Assembly (NCBI GenBank): GCA_944324365.1
Contig: CALUWA010000022.1
Location: 1-32,089 of the forward strand
Direction: 5' to 3'
DNA: 32,089 nt
From: Candidatus Gastranaerophilales bacterium
GTDB lineage: Bacteria > Cyanobacteriota > Vampirovibrionia > Gastranaerophilales > Gastranaerophilaceae
Part shown: positions 8,169 to 15,167 of the stretch, piece after piece
How positions within the stretch are numbered: position 1 is the stretch's first letter
Layout: every line of letters starts with the position of its first letter
Made by a program: the position numbers and the translations under genes
Notes under the pieces: model-generated
Told to the model about the DNA's origin: nothing
What the model saw: the letters and a program-made list of their open reading frames with translations, nothing else
Database searches by the model: none

Positions 8169-8492
8169 ATGAAAGAAGAACAACTAAAGAAGCAATTCGG
8201 ACAAAGAGTTCGGTTAATCAGAAAAAGCCAGAACCTCACGCAGGAAAAACTGTCCGAAATGATAGATCTTGATCCTCAACATTTTTGCAAGATGGAGAAC
8301 GGGACACACTTTCCTTCTCCCAAAAATCTTGTAAAAATTGCAGATGCCTTAAACGTAGAGGTTCAGGATTTGTTCGCTTTCAATTCTTCTGATAAAACAC
8401 TGGAAAAAATTATAGTTGAAGTCAAAAATCTTACACCTAAAGAACTGGATTTTTTGCAAACAATTATAAATGCTTTAAGCAAATTAAAATAA
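8169..8492 (+). CDS. XRE-family transcriptional regulator
   Basis: A 107-aa protein with a Cro/C1-type helix-turn-helix at about 11-66: FGQRVRLIRKSQNLTQEKLS, then a recognition helix region around DPQHFCKMENG, then PKNLVKIADALNV. The C-terminal 35 residues are helical and may dimerise. It binds DNA, and may act at the inverted repeat at 8045-8060 or at two copies of ATTAACAT (8088-8095 and 8121-8128) upstream of it; this is inference. A GAGGT RBS precedes the ATG. It is divergent from the glycosyltransferases and is followed by the second twin-hairpin element. No toxin partner is adjacent in the same transcript, so it is not obviously an antitoxin. Confidence 0.88.
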   Translation: MKEEQLKKQFGQRVRLIRKSQNLTQEKLSEMIDLDPQHFCKMENGTHFPSPKNLVKIADALNVEVQDLFAFNSSDKTLEKIIVEVKNLTPKELDFLQTIINALSKLK

Positions 8493-8498
8493 TGAAAA

Positions 8499-8568
8499 AG
8501 CGGGATAAAATCCCGCTGTGAAGAATGCTTGCCGTCAACGGCAAAGCTCTTCGATTTTTTGAGTTAAA
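8499..8568. repeat. Twin-hairpin element, copy 2
   Basis: First hairpin: AGCGGGA (8499-8505) with TCCCGCT (8511-8517). Second: GAAGA (8520-8524) with TCTTC (8548-8552), enclosing TTGCCG (8529-8534) with CGGCAA (8539-8544). A T run follows at 8555-8560 and a shared GAGTTAAAA tail ends the match. Outer stems are identical to the copy at 5794-5862, while the inner stem differs in both arms and still pairs, which argues for selection on structure. It probably terminates the XRE gene on the plus strand. Confidence 0.8.
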
Positions 8569-8630
8569 AATTTTTTAAACAACATTAGTTTTACCCCAAG
8601 CAAAAGCAGCAATTTTTGCTTTTTAATGCT
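8535..8630 (-). pseudogene. Remnant of a third glycosyltransferase 3' end
   Basis: Read on the minus strand from about 8630 to a stop at 8535-8537, the frame contains IKKQKLLLLLGVKLMLFKK, which aligns with the C-terminal tails of the two intact glycosyltransferases (HKVVTLLGVKLKVRRK and HKVCTILGLKLKIRR). It is followed by the same twin-hairpin element that follows the intact gene at 5865. The catalytic part is gone; the sequence upstream is now the higB gene on the other strand. Seen: the tail similarity and the shared downstream element. Inferred: a former tandem array of glycosyltransferase genes cut by insertion or deletion. Confidence 0.6.
8598..8624 (+). terminator. Weak possible terminator before higB
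   Basis: AAGCAAAA (8598-8605) can pair with TTTTGCTT (8614-8621), followed by a short T run. It is A/T rich and lies inside the glycosyltransferase remnant, so it may be fortuitous. Confidence 0.35.
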
Positions 8631-8645
8631 ATAATCCTTATATGA
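8624..8645 (+). repeat. 22-nt direct repeat, left copy, with higB promoter
   Basis: These 22 bases are identical to 9357-9378. The repeat contains an extended -10 (TG at 8627, TATAAT at 8630-8635), a 6-nt spacer and the ATG of higB (8642). The right copy ends with the ATG of the histidine kinase gene. The two copies bracket exactly the higBA module, 733 bp apart. No RBS is present, so transcripts may be leaderless. Confidence 0.8.
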
Positions 8646-8923
8646 TAAAGAGCTTCAAATGCAAAGAAACTGAGAAGATATGGAACGAGCATTTTTCAAA
8701 GAAAATTCCCCATGATATTCAAAAGCGTGCTTTGCAAAAATTAAGAATGCTGAATGCATCCAACACTGTAGATGACCTAAAAATACCGCCGAGTAACAGA
8801 CTGGAAACCCTATCAGGTGACAGACAGGGACAATATTCCATCCGAATAAACGACCAATATAGGATTTGTTTCCGCTGGTTAGACAATCACGCATTTGATG
8901 TCGAAATTGTTGACTATCATTAA
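8642..8923 (+). CDS. higB: HigB-type (RelE superfamily) toxin
   Basis: A 93-aa protein of normal HigB length. The family core is visible in the C-terminal half: RLETLSGDRQGQYSIRINDQ at about 53-72 followed by YRICFRW and a final VEIVDYH. HigB toxins are ribosome-dependent mRNA endonucleases and are neutralised by the antitoxin HigA, encoded next (9009). Toxin-first order is typical for higBA. The start lies 6 nt after a TATAAT box with no RBS. The gap to higA (85 bp) contains a second promoter and an operator, so antitoxin can be made independently of toxin. Confidence 0.9.
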   Translation: MIKSFKCKETEKIWNEHFSKKIPHDIQKRALQKLRMLNASNTVDDLKIPPSNRLETLSGDRQGQYSIRINDQYRICFRWLDNHAFDVEIVDYH

Positions 8924-8958
8924 TTTTTAAGGAGTGTAAAAATAATACTTAAGGGGGG

Positions 8959-9000
8959 TTGATTTTACGTAGTACGTACTACATAATATAAGTAAGGAGG
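8959..9000 (+). promoter_or_regulatory. Internal higA promoter with embedded operator palindrome
   Basis: TTGATT (8959-8964) and CATAAT (8982-8987) are 17 bp apart. The spacer and first base of the -10 hold the perfect 14-bp palindrome GTAGTACGTACTAC (8969-8982). A strong RBS, AAGGAGG (8994-9000), lies 8 nt before the higA ATG. A bound HigA dimer would cover this promoter, the expected autoregulatory layout. Binding is inferred from position and symmetry. Confidence 0.7.
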
Positions 9001-9008
9001 TCAAAATT

Positions 9009-9305
9009 ATGGCAGAACTTATTGAACTTACAACTGTCGGCGAAATGCTTAAAGAAGAATTTATTGACGCATTCGGAATTACACAGAATGCACTTGCTGC
9101 TGCAATTTTTGTACCTCCAAACAGAATTCATCAAATAGTCAAAGGGCAAAGAAGAATTACCGCTGACACAGATTTACGTTTGACTAAATATTTTGGGCTT
9201 ACACAAGGGTATTTTTTACGTTATCAGGAAGATTACGAACTGCGGATTGCTAAACGTAATATTGCTGACGATATTGCAAAAATCATCCCGATTAAAGCAT
9301 CGTAA
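9009..9305 (+). CDS. higA: HigA-type antitoxin (XRE family)
   Basis: A 98-aa HTH protein with the HigA pattern: TVGEMLKEEFIDAFGITQNA, then PPNRIHQIVKGQRRITADTD, then LTKYFGLTQGYFLRYQEDYE. This family binds and neutralises HigB and represses its own operon. Here the probable operator is the palindrome at 8969-8982. The ATG at 9009 has an excellent RBS, in contrast to higB with none, which would favour antitoxin over toxin synthesis. It is followed by 69 bp and then the histidine kinase gene; no terminator is evident in that gap. Confidence 0.92.
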   Translation: MAELIELTTVGEMLKEEFIDAFGITQNALAAAIFVPPNRIHQIVKGQRRITADTDLRLTKYFGLTQGYFLRYQEDYELRIAKRNIADDIAKIIPIKAS

Positions 9306-9356
9306 CTCTTTGAACTCATCCCCTTACATTAATAATATCTTGAAGAAACCGACTAA

Positions 9357-9378
9357 TAATGCTATAATCCTTATATGA
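9357..9378 (+). repeat. 22-nt direct repeat, right copy, with kinase promoter
   Basis: Identical to 8624-8645. It contains TG at 9360, TATAAT at 9363-9368, a 6-nt spacer and the ATG of the histidine kinase (9375). Likely a leaderless promoter. Confidence 0.8.
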
Positions 9379-10115
9379 GCGAACAGAGTTATGAAGATTT
9401 TATATCTACGGTGAGCCACGAGCTTAGAACTCCGCTGACATCAATCAGAGGATTTTCGCAGACTATGCTTGCATCCTGGGACAAGCTCGACGACGAGAGT
9501 AAAAAAAAGTTTCTGAAAATTATTGAGGAACAGTCGAACCGGCTGATTTCACTTGTGGAAAATATGCTTTCCGTGACAAAACTTCAATCATCAAAAGAAA
9601 ATCTGGTATATAGAGAAGTTGATATCAAACCTGTTATCAATACTGTTGTTCAAATAGTAAAAAACCAGTACCCAAATCATAAATTTGAGATAAATATGCA
9701 CCCGCAAACTCCTGAAATTTTTGTTGACAGAGATAAATTTCAGCAGGTTATGATGAATCTGATTGAAAATGCCGCAAAATATTCATACGATAATTCAACA
9801 ATTAAAATTGAAAGCTGCGGCTGCGACAATTGTGAATTTGCATCTATTAAAATTACGGATGAAGGAATTGGCATCCCGGAAAATGATTACGAAACTATTT
9901 TCCAAAAATTTTCAAGAATTGACAATCCGCTTACAAGAAAAGTTCAAGGCAGCGGCTTGGGACTTTATATAACTAAAAATATAGTAGAAAAAATGAATGG
10001 AAAAATTTCCGTAGTCTCAAAACAAATTAATAATGAAAAATTTGAAACAACATTTGAGGTCAAACTACCTTCGTATAGTGTTGAACATCAGGCGGAGGAA
10101 AAATGCAGACAGTAA
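9375..10115 (+). CDS. Sensor-less histidine kinase
   Basis: A 246-aa kinase core with no sensor, HAMP or membrane part. Phosphoacceptor H15 lies in VSHELRTPLTSIRGF; the N box is NLIENAAKYS (128-137), the G1 box DEGIGIP (162-168) and the G2 box GSGLGLYITKN (192-202). It should autophosphorylate in the cytoplasm and pass phosphate to a receiver, most simply the regulator encoded next, whose gene overlaps by 13 nt. Input must come from a partner protein or from the short N-terminus. A CGCDNC cluster (C148, C150, C153) lies between the N and G1 boxes, where family members normally have a plain beta-hairpin; it may be redox or metal sensitive, which is speculative. Translation probably starts on a leaderless message. 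Confidence 0.9.
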   Translation: MSEQSYEDFISTVSHELRTPLTSIRGFSQTMLASWDKLDDESKKKFLKIIEEQSNRLISLVENMLSVTKLQSSKENLVYREVDIKPVINTVVQIVKNQYPNHKFEINMHPQTPEIFVDRDKFQQVMMNLIENAAKYSYDNSTIKIESCGCDNCEFASIKITDEGIGIPENDYETIFQKFSRIDNPLTRKVQGSGLGLYITKNIVEKMNGKISVVSKQINNEKFETTFEVKLPSYSVEHQAEEKCRQ

Positions 10116-11389
10116 CTCTCATTATTGACAAACGCCGTGAACTTTCCGTAAAGTACAAAAAACTTTTGGAAAACGAATATTCCTCCGTAATAATCAGCCG
10201 GAATATTATATCCGCCATGAAATTTATTCAGGATAAAGAGCCGGACTTAATTATAATTTCAGACAGTGTAGACGGTGATTTAAGCGGTTTTTGTAAAAAA
10301 ATAAGAGCACTTACTTATAATATGCGGCCGGTTATTATTGCGATGTCAAAATCCGCCGAGCTTGAAGACAAATTAAACGTTTTAGAAAACGGTGCCGATG
10401 ATTTCATAAGCGAGCCTGTTAATTCCGAAGAATTTGTAATGAGAGTAAAAGCGCACCTGCGCCGCGAGTTTGAATCAAATCTGGATAACAAAAAACTTTT
10501 GCCAAATAAAAATTACTCTATGCGTGCGGCAAAAAGGATAATTTCCACAGACCAAAACTGGGCTTGTATGTTGATAAGCATCGAAAATTTTAAAAACTAC
10601 AAAGAATCATATACAAAACTTGCATCAGATAAATTAATACAAACATACACTGCAATAATAACCTCATCTTTAAGTGAAACCGATTATCTGGGCAGCCTTG
10701 CAGACAATGAATTTTTAATTATAACCGATGAATTAAAAGCCGAAAAAATTGCAAACTTTCTGACATTTGCATTCGATATGGTTGCCGGAAAGTTCTACTC
10801 AACACGCGATAACGAACGCGGTTTTATAATTATGCAGGGTGACAGCGAAGCCGGCAGACGCTCCGATTTTGTTTATACAACCATTGGCATTGTAACTTCC
10901 AAAACCAGAAAATACAAAGATAATCAGGAACTTATGACTGATTTGATAAACATTCATAATCTTGCAAAACAAACAAAAAAATCTAATTATCTTATAGAAA
11001 GAACAAAGCTTTCCGGAGAAAACTCCATTTACAAAAAAAGTTATAATAATAAAATTATAATCAACGAACCCGACGAAGCACTTTCAATTCTGCTTTCTAC
11101 AATTTTAAAGCTTCAGGGGTATGAAATAATACAAAAAGACAGTGATGAAGTCCCGGCGGTTATAATCATGGATTTAAAAGGAGAAGATGGGCAAAACGGG
11201 CTTGATTCCTGCAAATTAATTAAAGAAAATGAAAAATATAAAAATACAAAACTTATAATGACATCAATATTCCACGACAAAGAATCTATATTGAAAGCAG
11301 GTGCCGACCTTTACCTTCCAAAACCGTATGAGATATCAGAACTTGTAAGATGGGTTGATATATTTGTAAAAGAAAATAATGAATATTAG
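10103..11389 (+). CDS. Response regulator: REC / degenerate GGDEF-like / REC
   Basis: A 428-aa protein. Residues 1-125 are a receiver domain with D54 as likely phosphoacceptor, but the conserved lysine is replaced by E104 (ISEPVNSEEF), so it may not switch normally. Residues about 150-300 resemble a nucleotide-cyclase fold in which the GGDEF signature is replaced by LADNEF (199-204), so no cyclase activity is expected. Residues 316-425 are a second receiver with canonical D357, T387/S388 and K407 (LPKPY). There is no DNA-binding domain, so output is probably by protein contact or by the degenerate domain acting as a ligand or interaction module. It overlaps the kinase gene by 13 nt. The middle-domain assignment is less certain than the receivers. 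Confidence 0.75.
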   Translation: MQTVTLIIDKRRELSVKYKKLLENEYSSVIISRNIISAMKFIQDKEPDLIIISDSVDGDLSGFCKKIRALTYNMRPVIIAMSKSAELEDKLNVLENGADDFISEPVNSEEFVMRVKAHLRREFESNLDNKKLLPNKNYSMRAAKRIISTDQNWACMLISIENFKNYKESYTKLASDKLIQTYTAIITSSLSETDYLGSLADNEFLIITDELKAEKIANFLTFAFDMVAGKFYSTRDNERGFIIMQGDSEAGRRSDFVYTTIGIVTSKTRKYKDNQELMTDLINIHNLAKQTKKSNYLIERTKLSGENSIYKKSYNNKIIINEPDEALSILLSTILKLQGYEIIQKDSDEVPAVIIMDLKGEDGQNGLDSCKLIKENEKYKNTKLIMTSIFHDKESILKAGADLYLPKPYEISELVRWVDIFVKENNEY

Positions 11390-11395
11390 TTAAAA

Positions 11396-11434
11396 AATTT
11401 GCCCGGAAGAACAAACAGCTCAACCGGGCAAATT
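11396..11434. terminator. Long hairpin between convergent genes
   Basis: AATTTGCCCGG (11396-11406) pairs perfectly with CCGGGCAAATT (11424-11434). It lies between the response regulator stop (plus) and the DUF805-like stop (minus). T runs are weak on both sides, so termination efficiency is uncertain, but position and an 11-bp stem fit a bidirectional terminator. Confidence 0.65.
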
Positions 11435-11456
11435 TGAATATTTTATAATCTATACA

Positions 11457-11855
11457 TTAATTTTTCGGTCTAATTAGTTTACCCGGAATAAATATTCCGA
11501 CAAAAAGCATTACCAAGCTAATTATAGGCAATACTGCGTTTAATAAAAACAGTAAAATTGTAAGAATCACGCTCCATTTCAGGCTGCCCATCAAATCATA
11601 AAAACGCTTAGTAAATGCAGCAAACGAGAGCCATAAAGCAATCAGTATCAAAATAATTATTACCGGGAACAAGAAAGTGGCTAAACCAATTAGGTTCAGC
11701 AATATTGCAGGGAGTGCAATTGCCAGAACCGCAACCTGAGCCCAAATAAAATCCTTTCTGCCAATAGGACCATCGATTTTCCATATGCTTTCACTTGGAT
11801 CAAAATCAAACTCAGGCCCGTTGTCTAAATTAAGACCATTAATGTCGTTACTCAT
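11457..11855 (-). CDS. DUF805-like small membrane protein
   Basis: A 132-aa protein with a soluble acidic N-terminus and a hydrophobic rest with three to four membrane segments. The pattern GPIGRKDFIWAQ before the first segment and an FAAFTKRFYDLMGSLKW loop resemble DUF805 (GRIGRKEFW and RRLHDIGKSGW-like). The match is divergent, so the family call is tentative; function of DUF805 proteins is unknown. The ATG at 11855 is chosen because GGAGG lies 5 nt upstream; a TTG 12 nt earlier would run through that RBS. It is separated by 92 bp from the radical SAM gene upstream. Confidence 0.6.
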   Translation of the reverse strand: MSNDINGLNLDNGPEFDFDPSESIWKIDGPIGRKDFIWAQVAVLAIALPAILLNLIGLATFLFPVIIILILIALWLSFAAFTKRFYDLMGSLKWSVILTILLFLLNAVLPIISLVMLFVGIFIPGKLIRPKN

Positions 11856-11947
11856 AAAACCCTCCAATCACTATGTAACCGGATAATCATAACGCTTATT
11901 CTTATATAATAAATCCTTTATATAGCTGATATTATAGATTTCTATGC

Positions 11948-13360
11948 TTAACGTCTTAACAGTAAATTCATGCCGGCCTTAAAGTAGTTTTTAAATTCCG
12001 TAAACGAGCGAATTTTAGTAAGCATTTTAAGAATATACGAAGGCCGCAGATAAAATTTTCTGATTGCGCGTTTATGAAGTTTAAATATTTGATCTTTAGT
12101 AAGAGAGTGAGTATTCACAGACGGATAAAAATACGCACTCTTAAACGAAGTATCAGAATCTATCAAATTATGTTCTTTTGCATAGTCGTAAAATTTAGTT
12201 CCCGGAAGCGGAGTCGCGGTATAAAAACTTATGAAATCACTATCCAGCTCTATCGCAAAATCAATAGTATCTTCTACAGTTTCAGCTGTTTCCCAAGGTA
12301 AACCTATAACAAAATAGTTATATATTTTAATCCCGAATTTCTTAAATATACGAACAGTCAATCTGACATCATCAAGCGTAATTTTCTTGCCGATTTTATC
12401 GAGCATTTCCTGCGAACCGCTTTCAACCCCTATACTGACAAGACGGCATCCGGCTTTATACATCATTTCTGCCATCTCTTCATCTGCGGTATCAGCTCTT
12501 GTATTTGCTGACCAGGTAATATTAAGCCCGCTGTCAATTATAAGCTGACATAAACGCATTACCCAATCTTTATCTATATTAAAGATATCAGACCAGAACA
12601 AGAAGTTTGTTATGCCGTAGGTATTAACACATTCTTTAATTTCTCCGAGGATATTTTCCGGAGATCTTTTTCTGACTTTTGCTCCCGCAACAGGTGTTGC
12701 CAAACAGAAAAAGCAGTGGAAAGGGCATCCTCTGGAAACTTTAATAACAGCCTGAACTTCTCCGGTATCAGGGCGTCTGTAAATATTGTTATCAACAAGA
12801 TGTCTTGCCGGGAATGGAAGTGAGTCCAAATCCTCAATAAAAGGACGCTGTCCGGTAAACTTCACACGCAAATCATCTCTGTAATAAATTCCCGGAATAT
12901 TACCGTAAGATTTTCCGGACAAAATATCTTTTAATGTACCTTCGGCTTCTCCATAAATTATGATATCCAAATCTTTTGCAAAATACATTACCTCAAATGC
13001 AATAGTCAAAAAGGCCGCCCCTTTTGCAATGGTTACTACATCCAGGCAGATTTCTTTGGCAATTGTAAGAGCATTTAAATCACTCTTAAACGTAGGAGTT
13101 GCCACGTTAATAAGCAAATAATCAGGCTTAAACTCTTTCAAATCAGCTTCAAAATCTCCGCCAAGGCTGTAATCCGTGATTTTCGCCTCAAAACCAGCTT
13201 CTTCCGCAACCGCCGCAAGATACATCAAATCACTAGGCGGCAAAGGAGGAATTACAAGCAGTTCTTTTGTCGGCTGCTGGCATCTGTCCTCTCTGTTCAT
13301 AACAGGAGAAGGAGGATATGCCAATAAAATTCTTTTCTTTTGTTTTTGTTCATTTTCCAT
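11948..13360 (-). CDS. B12-binding-domain radical SAM protein
   Basis: A 470-aa enzyme with an N-terminal cobalamin-binding-like Rossmann domain (about 10-150, lacking an obvious DxHxxG) and a radical SAM core with the [4Fe-4S] cysteines C212, C216 and C219 in SRGCPFHCFFCLATP. Other radical SAM features include GVESGSQEMLDKIGK and the IGLPWET segment. The architecture is that of BchE/HpnP-type or P-methylase-like proteins that modify lipids, antibiotics or tetrapyrroles; the substrate cannot be assigned. The start codon is 2 bp beyond the stop of the MFS gene upstream, so the pair is cotranscribed and probably coupled. Confidence 0.9.
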   Translation of the reverse strand: MENEQKQKKRILLAYPPSPVMNREDRCQQPTKELLVIPPLPPSDLMYLAAVAEEAGFEAKITDYSLGGDFEADLKEFKPDYLLINVATPTFKSDLNALTIAKEICLDVVTIAKGAAFLTIAFEVMYFAKDLDIIIYGEAEGTLKDILSGKSYGNIPGIYYRDDLRVKFTGQRPFIEDLDSLPFPARHLVDNNIYRRPDTGEVQAVIKVSRGCPFHCFFCLATPVAGAKVRKRSPENILGEIKECVNTYGITNFLFWSDIFNIDKDWVMRLCQLIIDSGLNITWSANTRADTADEEMAEMMYKAGCRLVSIGVESGSQEMLDKIGKKITLDDVRLTVRIFKKFGIKIYNYFVIGLPWETAETVEDTIDFAIELDSDFISFYTATPLPGTKFYDYAKEHNLIDSDTSFKSAYFYPSVNTHSLTKDQIFKLHKRAIRKFYLRPSYILKMLTKIRSFTEFKNYFKAGMNLLLRR

Positions 13361-13362
13361 AA

Positions 13363-14745
13363 TTATTTAACCTTAACACTGTTTGCAACAATAGCGGCAA
13401 GAGCCAAACTTAAAGCTCCGATAAAAAATGTATATTCCCAGTGATAGTTTACCAAACCGCCTTCAACTGCAAATTCGCATTTTGAGATAATCCACGCAAC
13501 TATAGTACATACAAAAACCTGAGGCCCGGCAATAAATATGTTGAAAATTCCCATAACAGAACCTTCCGTACCGGGTTTTATGAATTGCGAAAGCATAGCA
13601 AAAGGAAGCGCACAAATACTTGCCCAGCCAATACCCGCAAGTCCCATCATTCCGGCTACAACATAGAGGTTATGCGAAAATGCCATTCCCAAATATGCTA
13701 TTACCATTGATATTAAAGAGATAATGTGAACTTTTTTATTGCCGAATTTAGCGGATAAAATTCCGATTGGTATCGCAACAATAAAGCAAACAAAATTAAA
13801 AATTGCAAAACAAACAGAAGAAAAGTTTGTTCCGTTAAGAGATACATTTTCATATAACTTTGCACTAATACCATCTACAGTTGTTAAATCCGGCACATTG
13901 AACACCGTGTGAACTGCATACTGGGTGAAAAATATCATCATACACATTGTGCCAATCCAGGTAAAAAACTGCATTAGACAAATTTTTGAAACTTCCGGAG
14001 ATAAAGCAAAAAAGTCCTTTAAAGACTGCCAAAAAGAAGTTTGCGGTTTGTTATCGTCCTGTTTATCCGTTTCAACGGTTTGTGTTGAATGCTCTTTTAT
14101 GGTTAAACAAGTCCAAATCATACCAAGAGAAAAAGCCAAAGCCGCCATTATAAACTGAGCCGTAATAGACATTTGATAATCAAAAGCCCATTTCAAAAAC
14201 GGAGCAGTCGCAGCCGCAAAAACAGAACCAAGTCCTATTGCAAGACTGATATAAGAATTGGCAAGTGAATGCTGCTCCTGCGGAACGACATCAGGAATCA
14301 AAGCTCTGTAAGGCCCTTGAGCGATATTTATACATGCATCTATAACCCAAATCATAATGGCTGCAATAAATAACGCAGTCAATGCCGGCAATGTTGTTCC
14401 GGTTATATTTTGCAGCCAATTTGCGATTCCTGCGGAGTTAGGAAAAATCCATAATGCAACAGCAGCAATCAGGGCACCTGCAAGTAAATACGGTCTTCTT
14501 CTTCCGAATGGGGATTTTGTTTTATCACTTAAAGCACCGACAAGAGGCTGAACTACCATTCCGGTAAACGGTCCGGCAAGCCATATCAACCCATATAAAA
14601 ACGGTGATGCGCCCAAGCTTTCAGTAACAGGCCCGGACAGAATAATTCTCATCTGCCAAGCAAACTGTAAACCAAAAAACCCCAAACAAAAATTTAAAAA
14701 TTGAGCTGTTGTAAACTTTTTCATAACATTATTATTTTCTTCCAT
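13363..14745 (-). CDS. MFS transporter of the GPH/SLC45-like (sugar:cation) type
   Basis: About 460 aa with some twelve membrane segments. The loop GALSDKTKSPFGRRRPYLLAG between segments 2 and 3 is typical of sucrose/glycoside-cation symporters. The central cytoplasmic loop is hydrophilic (around TVETDKQDDNKPQ). The family moves disaccharides or related solutes. Its close coupling with the radical SAM gene leaves room for another substrate. The start is ambiguous: AGGAG at 14756-14760 is 4 nt before an ATG at 14751 and 10 nt before the ATG at 14745 used here; an upstream ATG at 14796 would span the RBS. A promoter lies at 14779-14807. Confidence 0.85.
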   Translation of the reverse strand: MEENNNVMKKFTTAQFLNFCLGFFGLQFAWQMRIILSGPVTESLGASPFLYGLIWLAGPFTGMVVQPLVGALSDKTKSPFGRRRPYLLAGALIAAVALWIFPNSAGIANWLQNITGTTLPALTALFIAAIMIWVIDACINIAQGPYRALIPDVVPQEQHSLANSYISLAIGLGSVFAAATAPFLKWAFDYQMSITAQFIMAALAFSLGMIWTCLTIKEHSTQTVETDKQDDNKPQTSFWQSLKDFFALSPEVSKICLMQFFTWIGTMCMMIFFTQYAVHTVFNVPDLTTVDGISAKLYENVSLNGTNFSSVCFAIFNFVCFIVAIPIGILSAKFGNKKVHIISLISMVIAYLGMAFSHNLYVVAGMMGLAGIGWASICALPFAMLSQFIKPGTEGSVMGIFNIFIAGPQVFVCTIVAWIISKCEFAVEGGLVNYHWEYTFFIGALSLALAAIVANSVKVK

Positions 14746-14778
14746 TAACATCTTTCTCCTAATCGCTCTGCATATAAC

Positions 14779-14807
14779 AGAATACAAAGAATACATTACG
14801 TAGTCAA
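14779..14807 (-). promoter_or_regulatory. Promoter of the MFS / radical SAM operon
   Basis: On the minus strand TTGACT (14807-14802) and TATTCT (14784-14779) are 17 bp apart. The RBS AGGAG follows at 14760-14756. Confidence 0.55.
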
Positions 14808-15128
14808 GCTGACAGATAAAGAAATTTTATTACAGAACACTAACTCTAAAGGATTAGAAAAGCTCAGTAAAAATCCATTCTCCAGAGGGGTGAAAATAGC
14901 TGAAAAAAGCGTTATATTATATATACAAGCTTATCATATCCAGGCACTTTTTTCGGGGTTGCGACAAGATTTTTCTTTGAGCGGGTTTGGTTGAAAATAT
15001 GATGAGCTTGCTCTTTTCAAAAATAGCACAAATCTTCTTAATGGTTTTCACGTTTGATATATCGCCTTGTTCGCCTCCATGGACAAGGTTTTTGCTTTGT
15101 ATATAATCTTAGTATAGTTTTTGTTTTA
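14797..15128. other. Gene-free stretch with a plus-strand terminator-like hairpin
   Basis: No convincing gene was found between the MFS promoter and the parvulin promoter. CCTTGT (15065-15070) pairs with ACAAGG (15083-15088) before a T run (15089-15093), a plausible plus-strand terminator with no annotated gene upstream of it, so a short plus-strand RNA could end there. A minus-strand frame of about 60 codons (15108 to about 14925) lacks a start and any recognised motif. I do not recognise 6S, SRP or tmRNA features. Confidence 0.4.
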
Positions 15129-15137
15129 TGCTATAAT
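15129..15137 (+). promoter_or_regulatory. Extended -10 promoter of the parvulin operon
   Basis: TGCTATAAT is a perfect extended -10. The RBS AAGGAG (15156-15161) lies 6 nt before the ATG at 15168, so this transcript has a normal short leader, unlike the leaderless genes with the same box. Confidence 0.7.
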
Positions 15138-15167
15138 GCAAAAGGATAATATATTAAGGAGAAATTT

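Noticed and set aside
8169-8492. XRE regulator as antitoxin of higB
   Set aside because: A terminator-like twin hairpin and 150 bp separate it from higB, and a proper HigA follows higB.
10103-11389. Active diguanylate cyclase
   Set aside because: The signature loop reads LADNEF rather than GG(D/E)EF, so catalysis is not expected.
14925-15108. Minus-strand open frame of about 60 codons in the gap before the parvulin gene
   Set aside because: It lacks a start codon and RBS, contains no recognised motif and overlaps a terminator-like hairpin; more likely chance or an unrecognisable relic.
14797-15128. Housekeeping RNA (6S, SRP RNA or tmRNA)
   Set aside because: None of their conserved sequence elements was seen.
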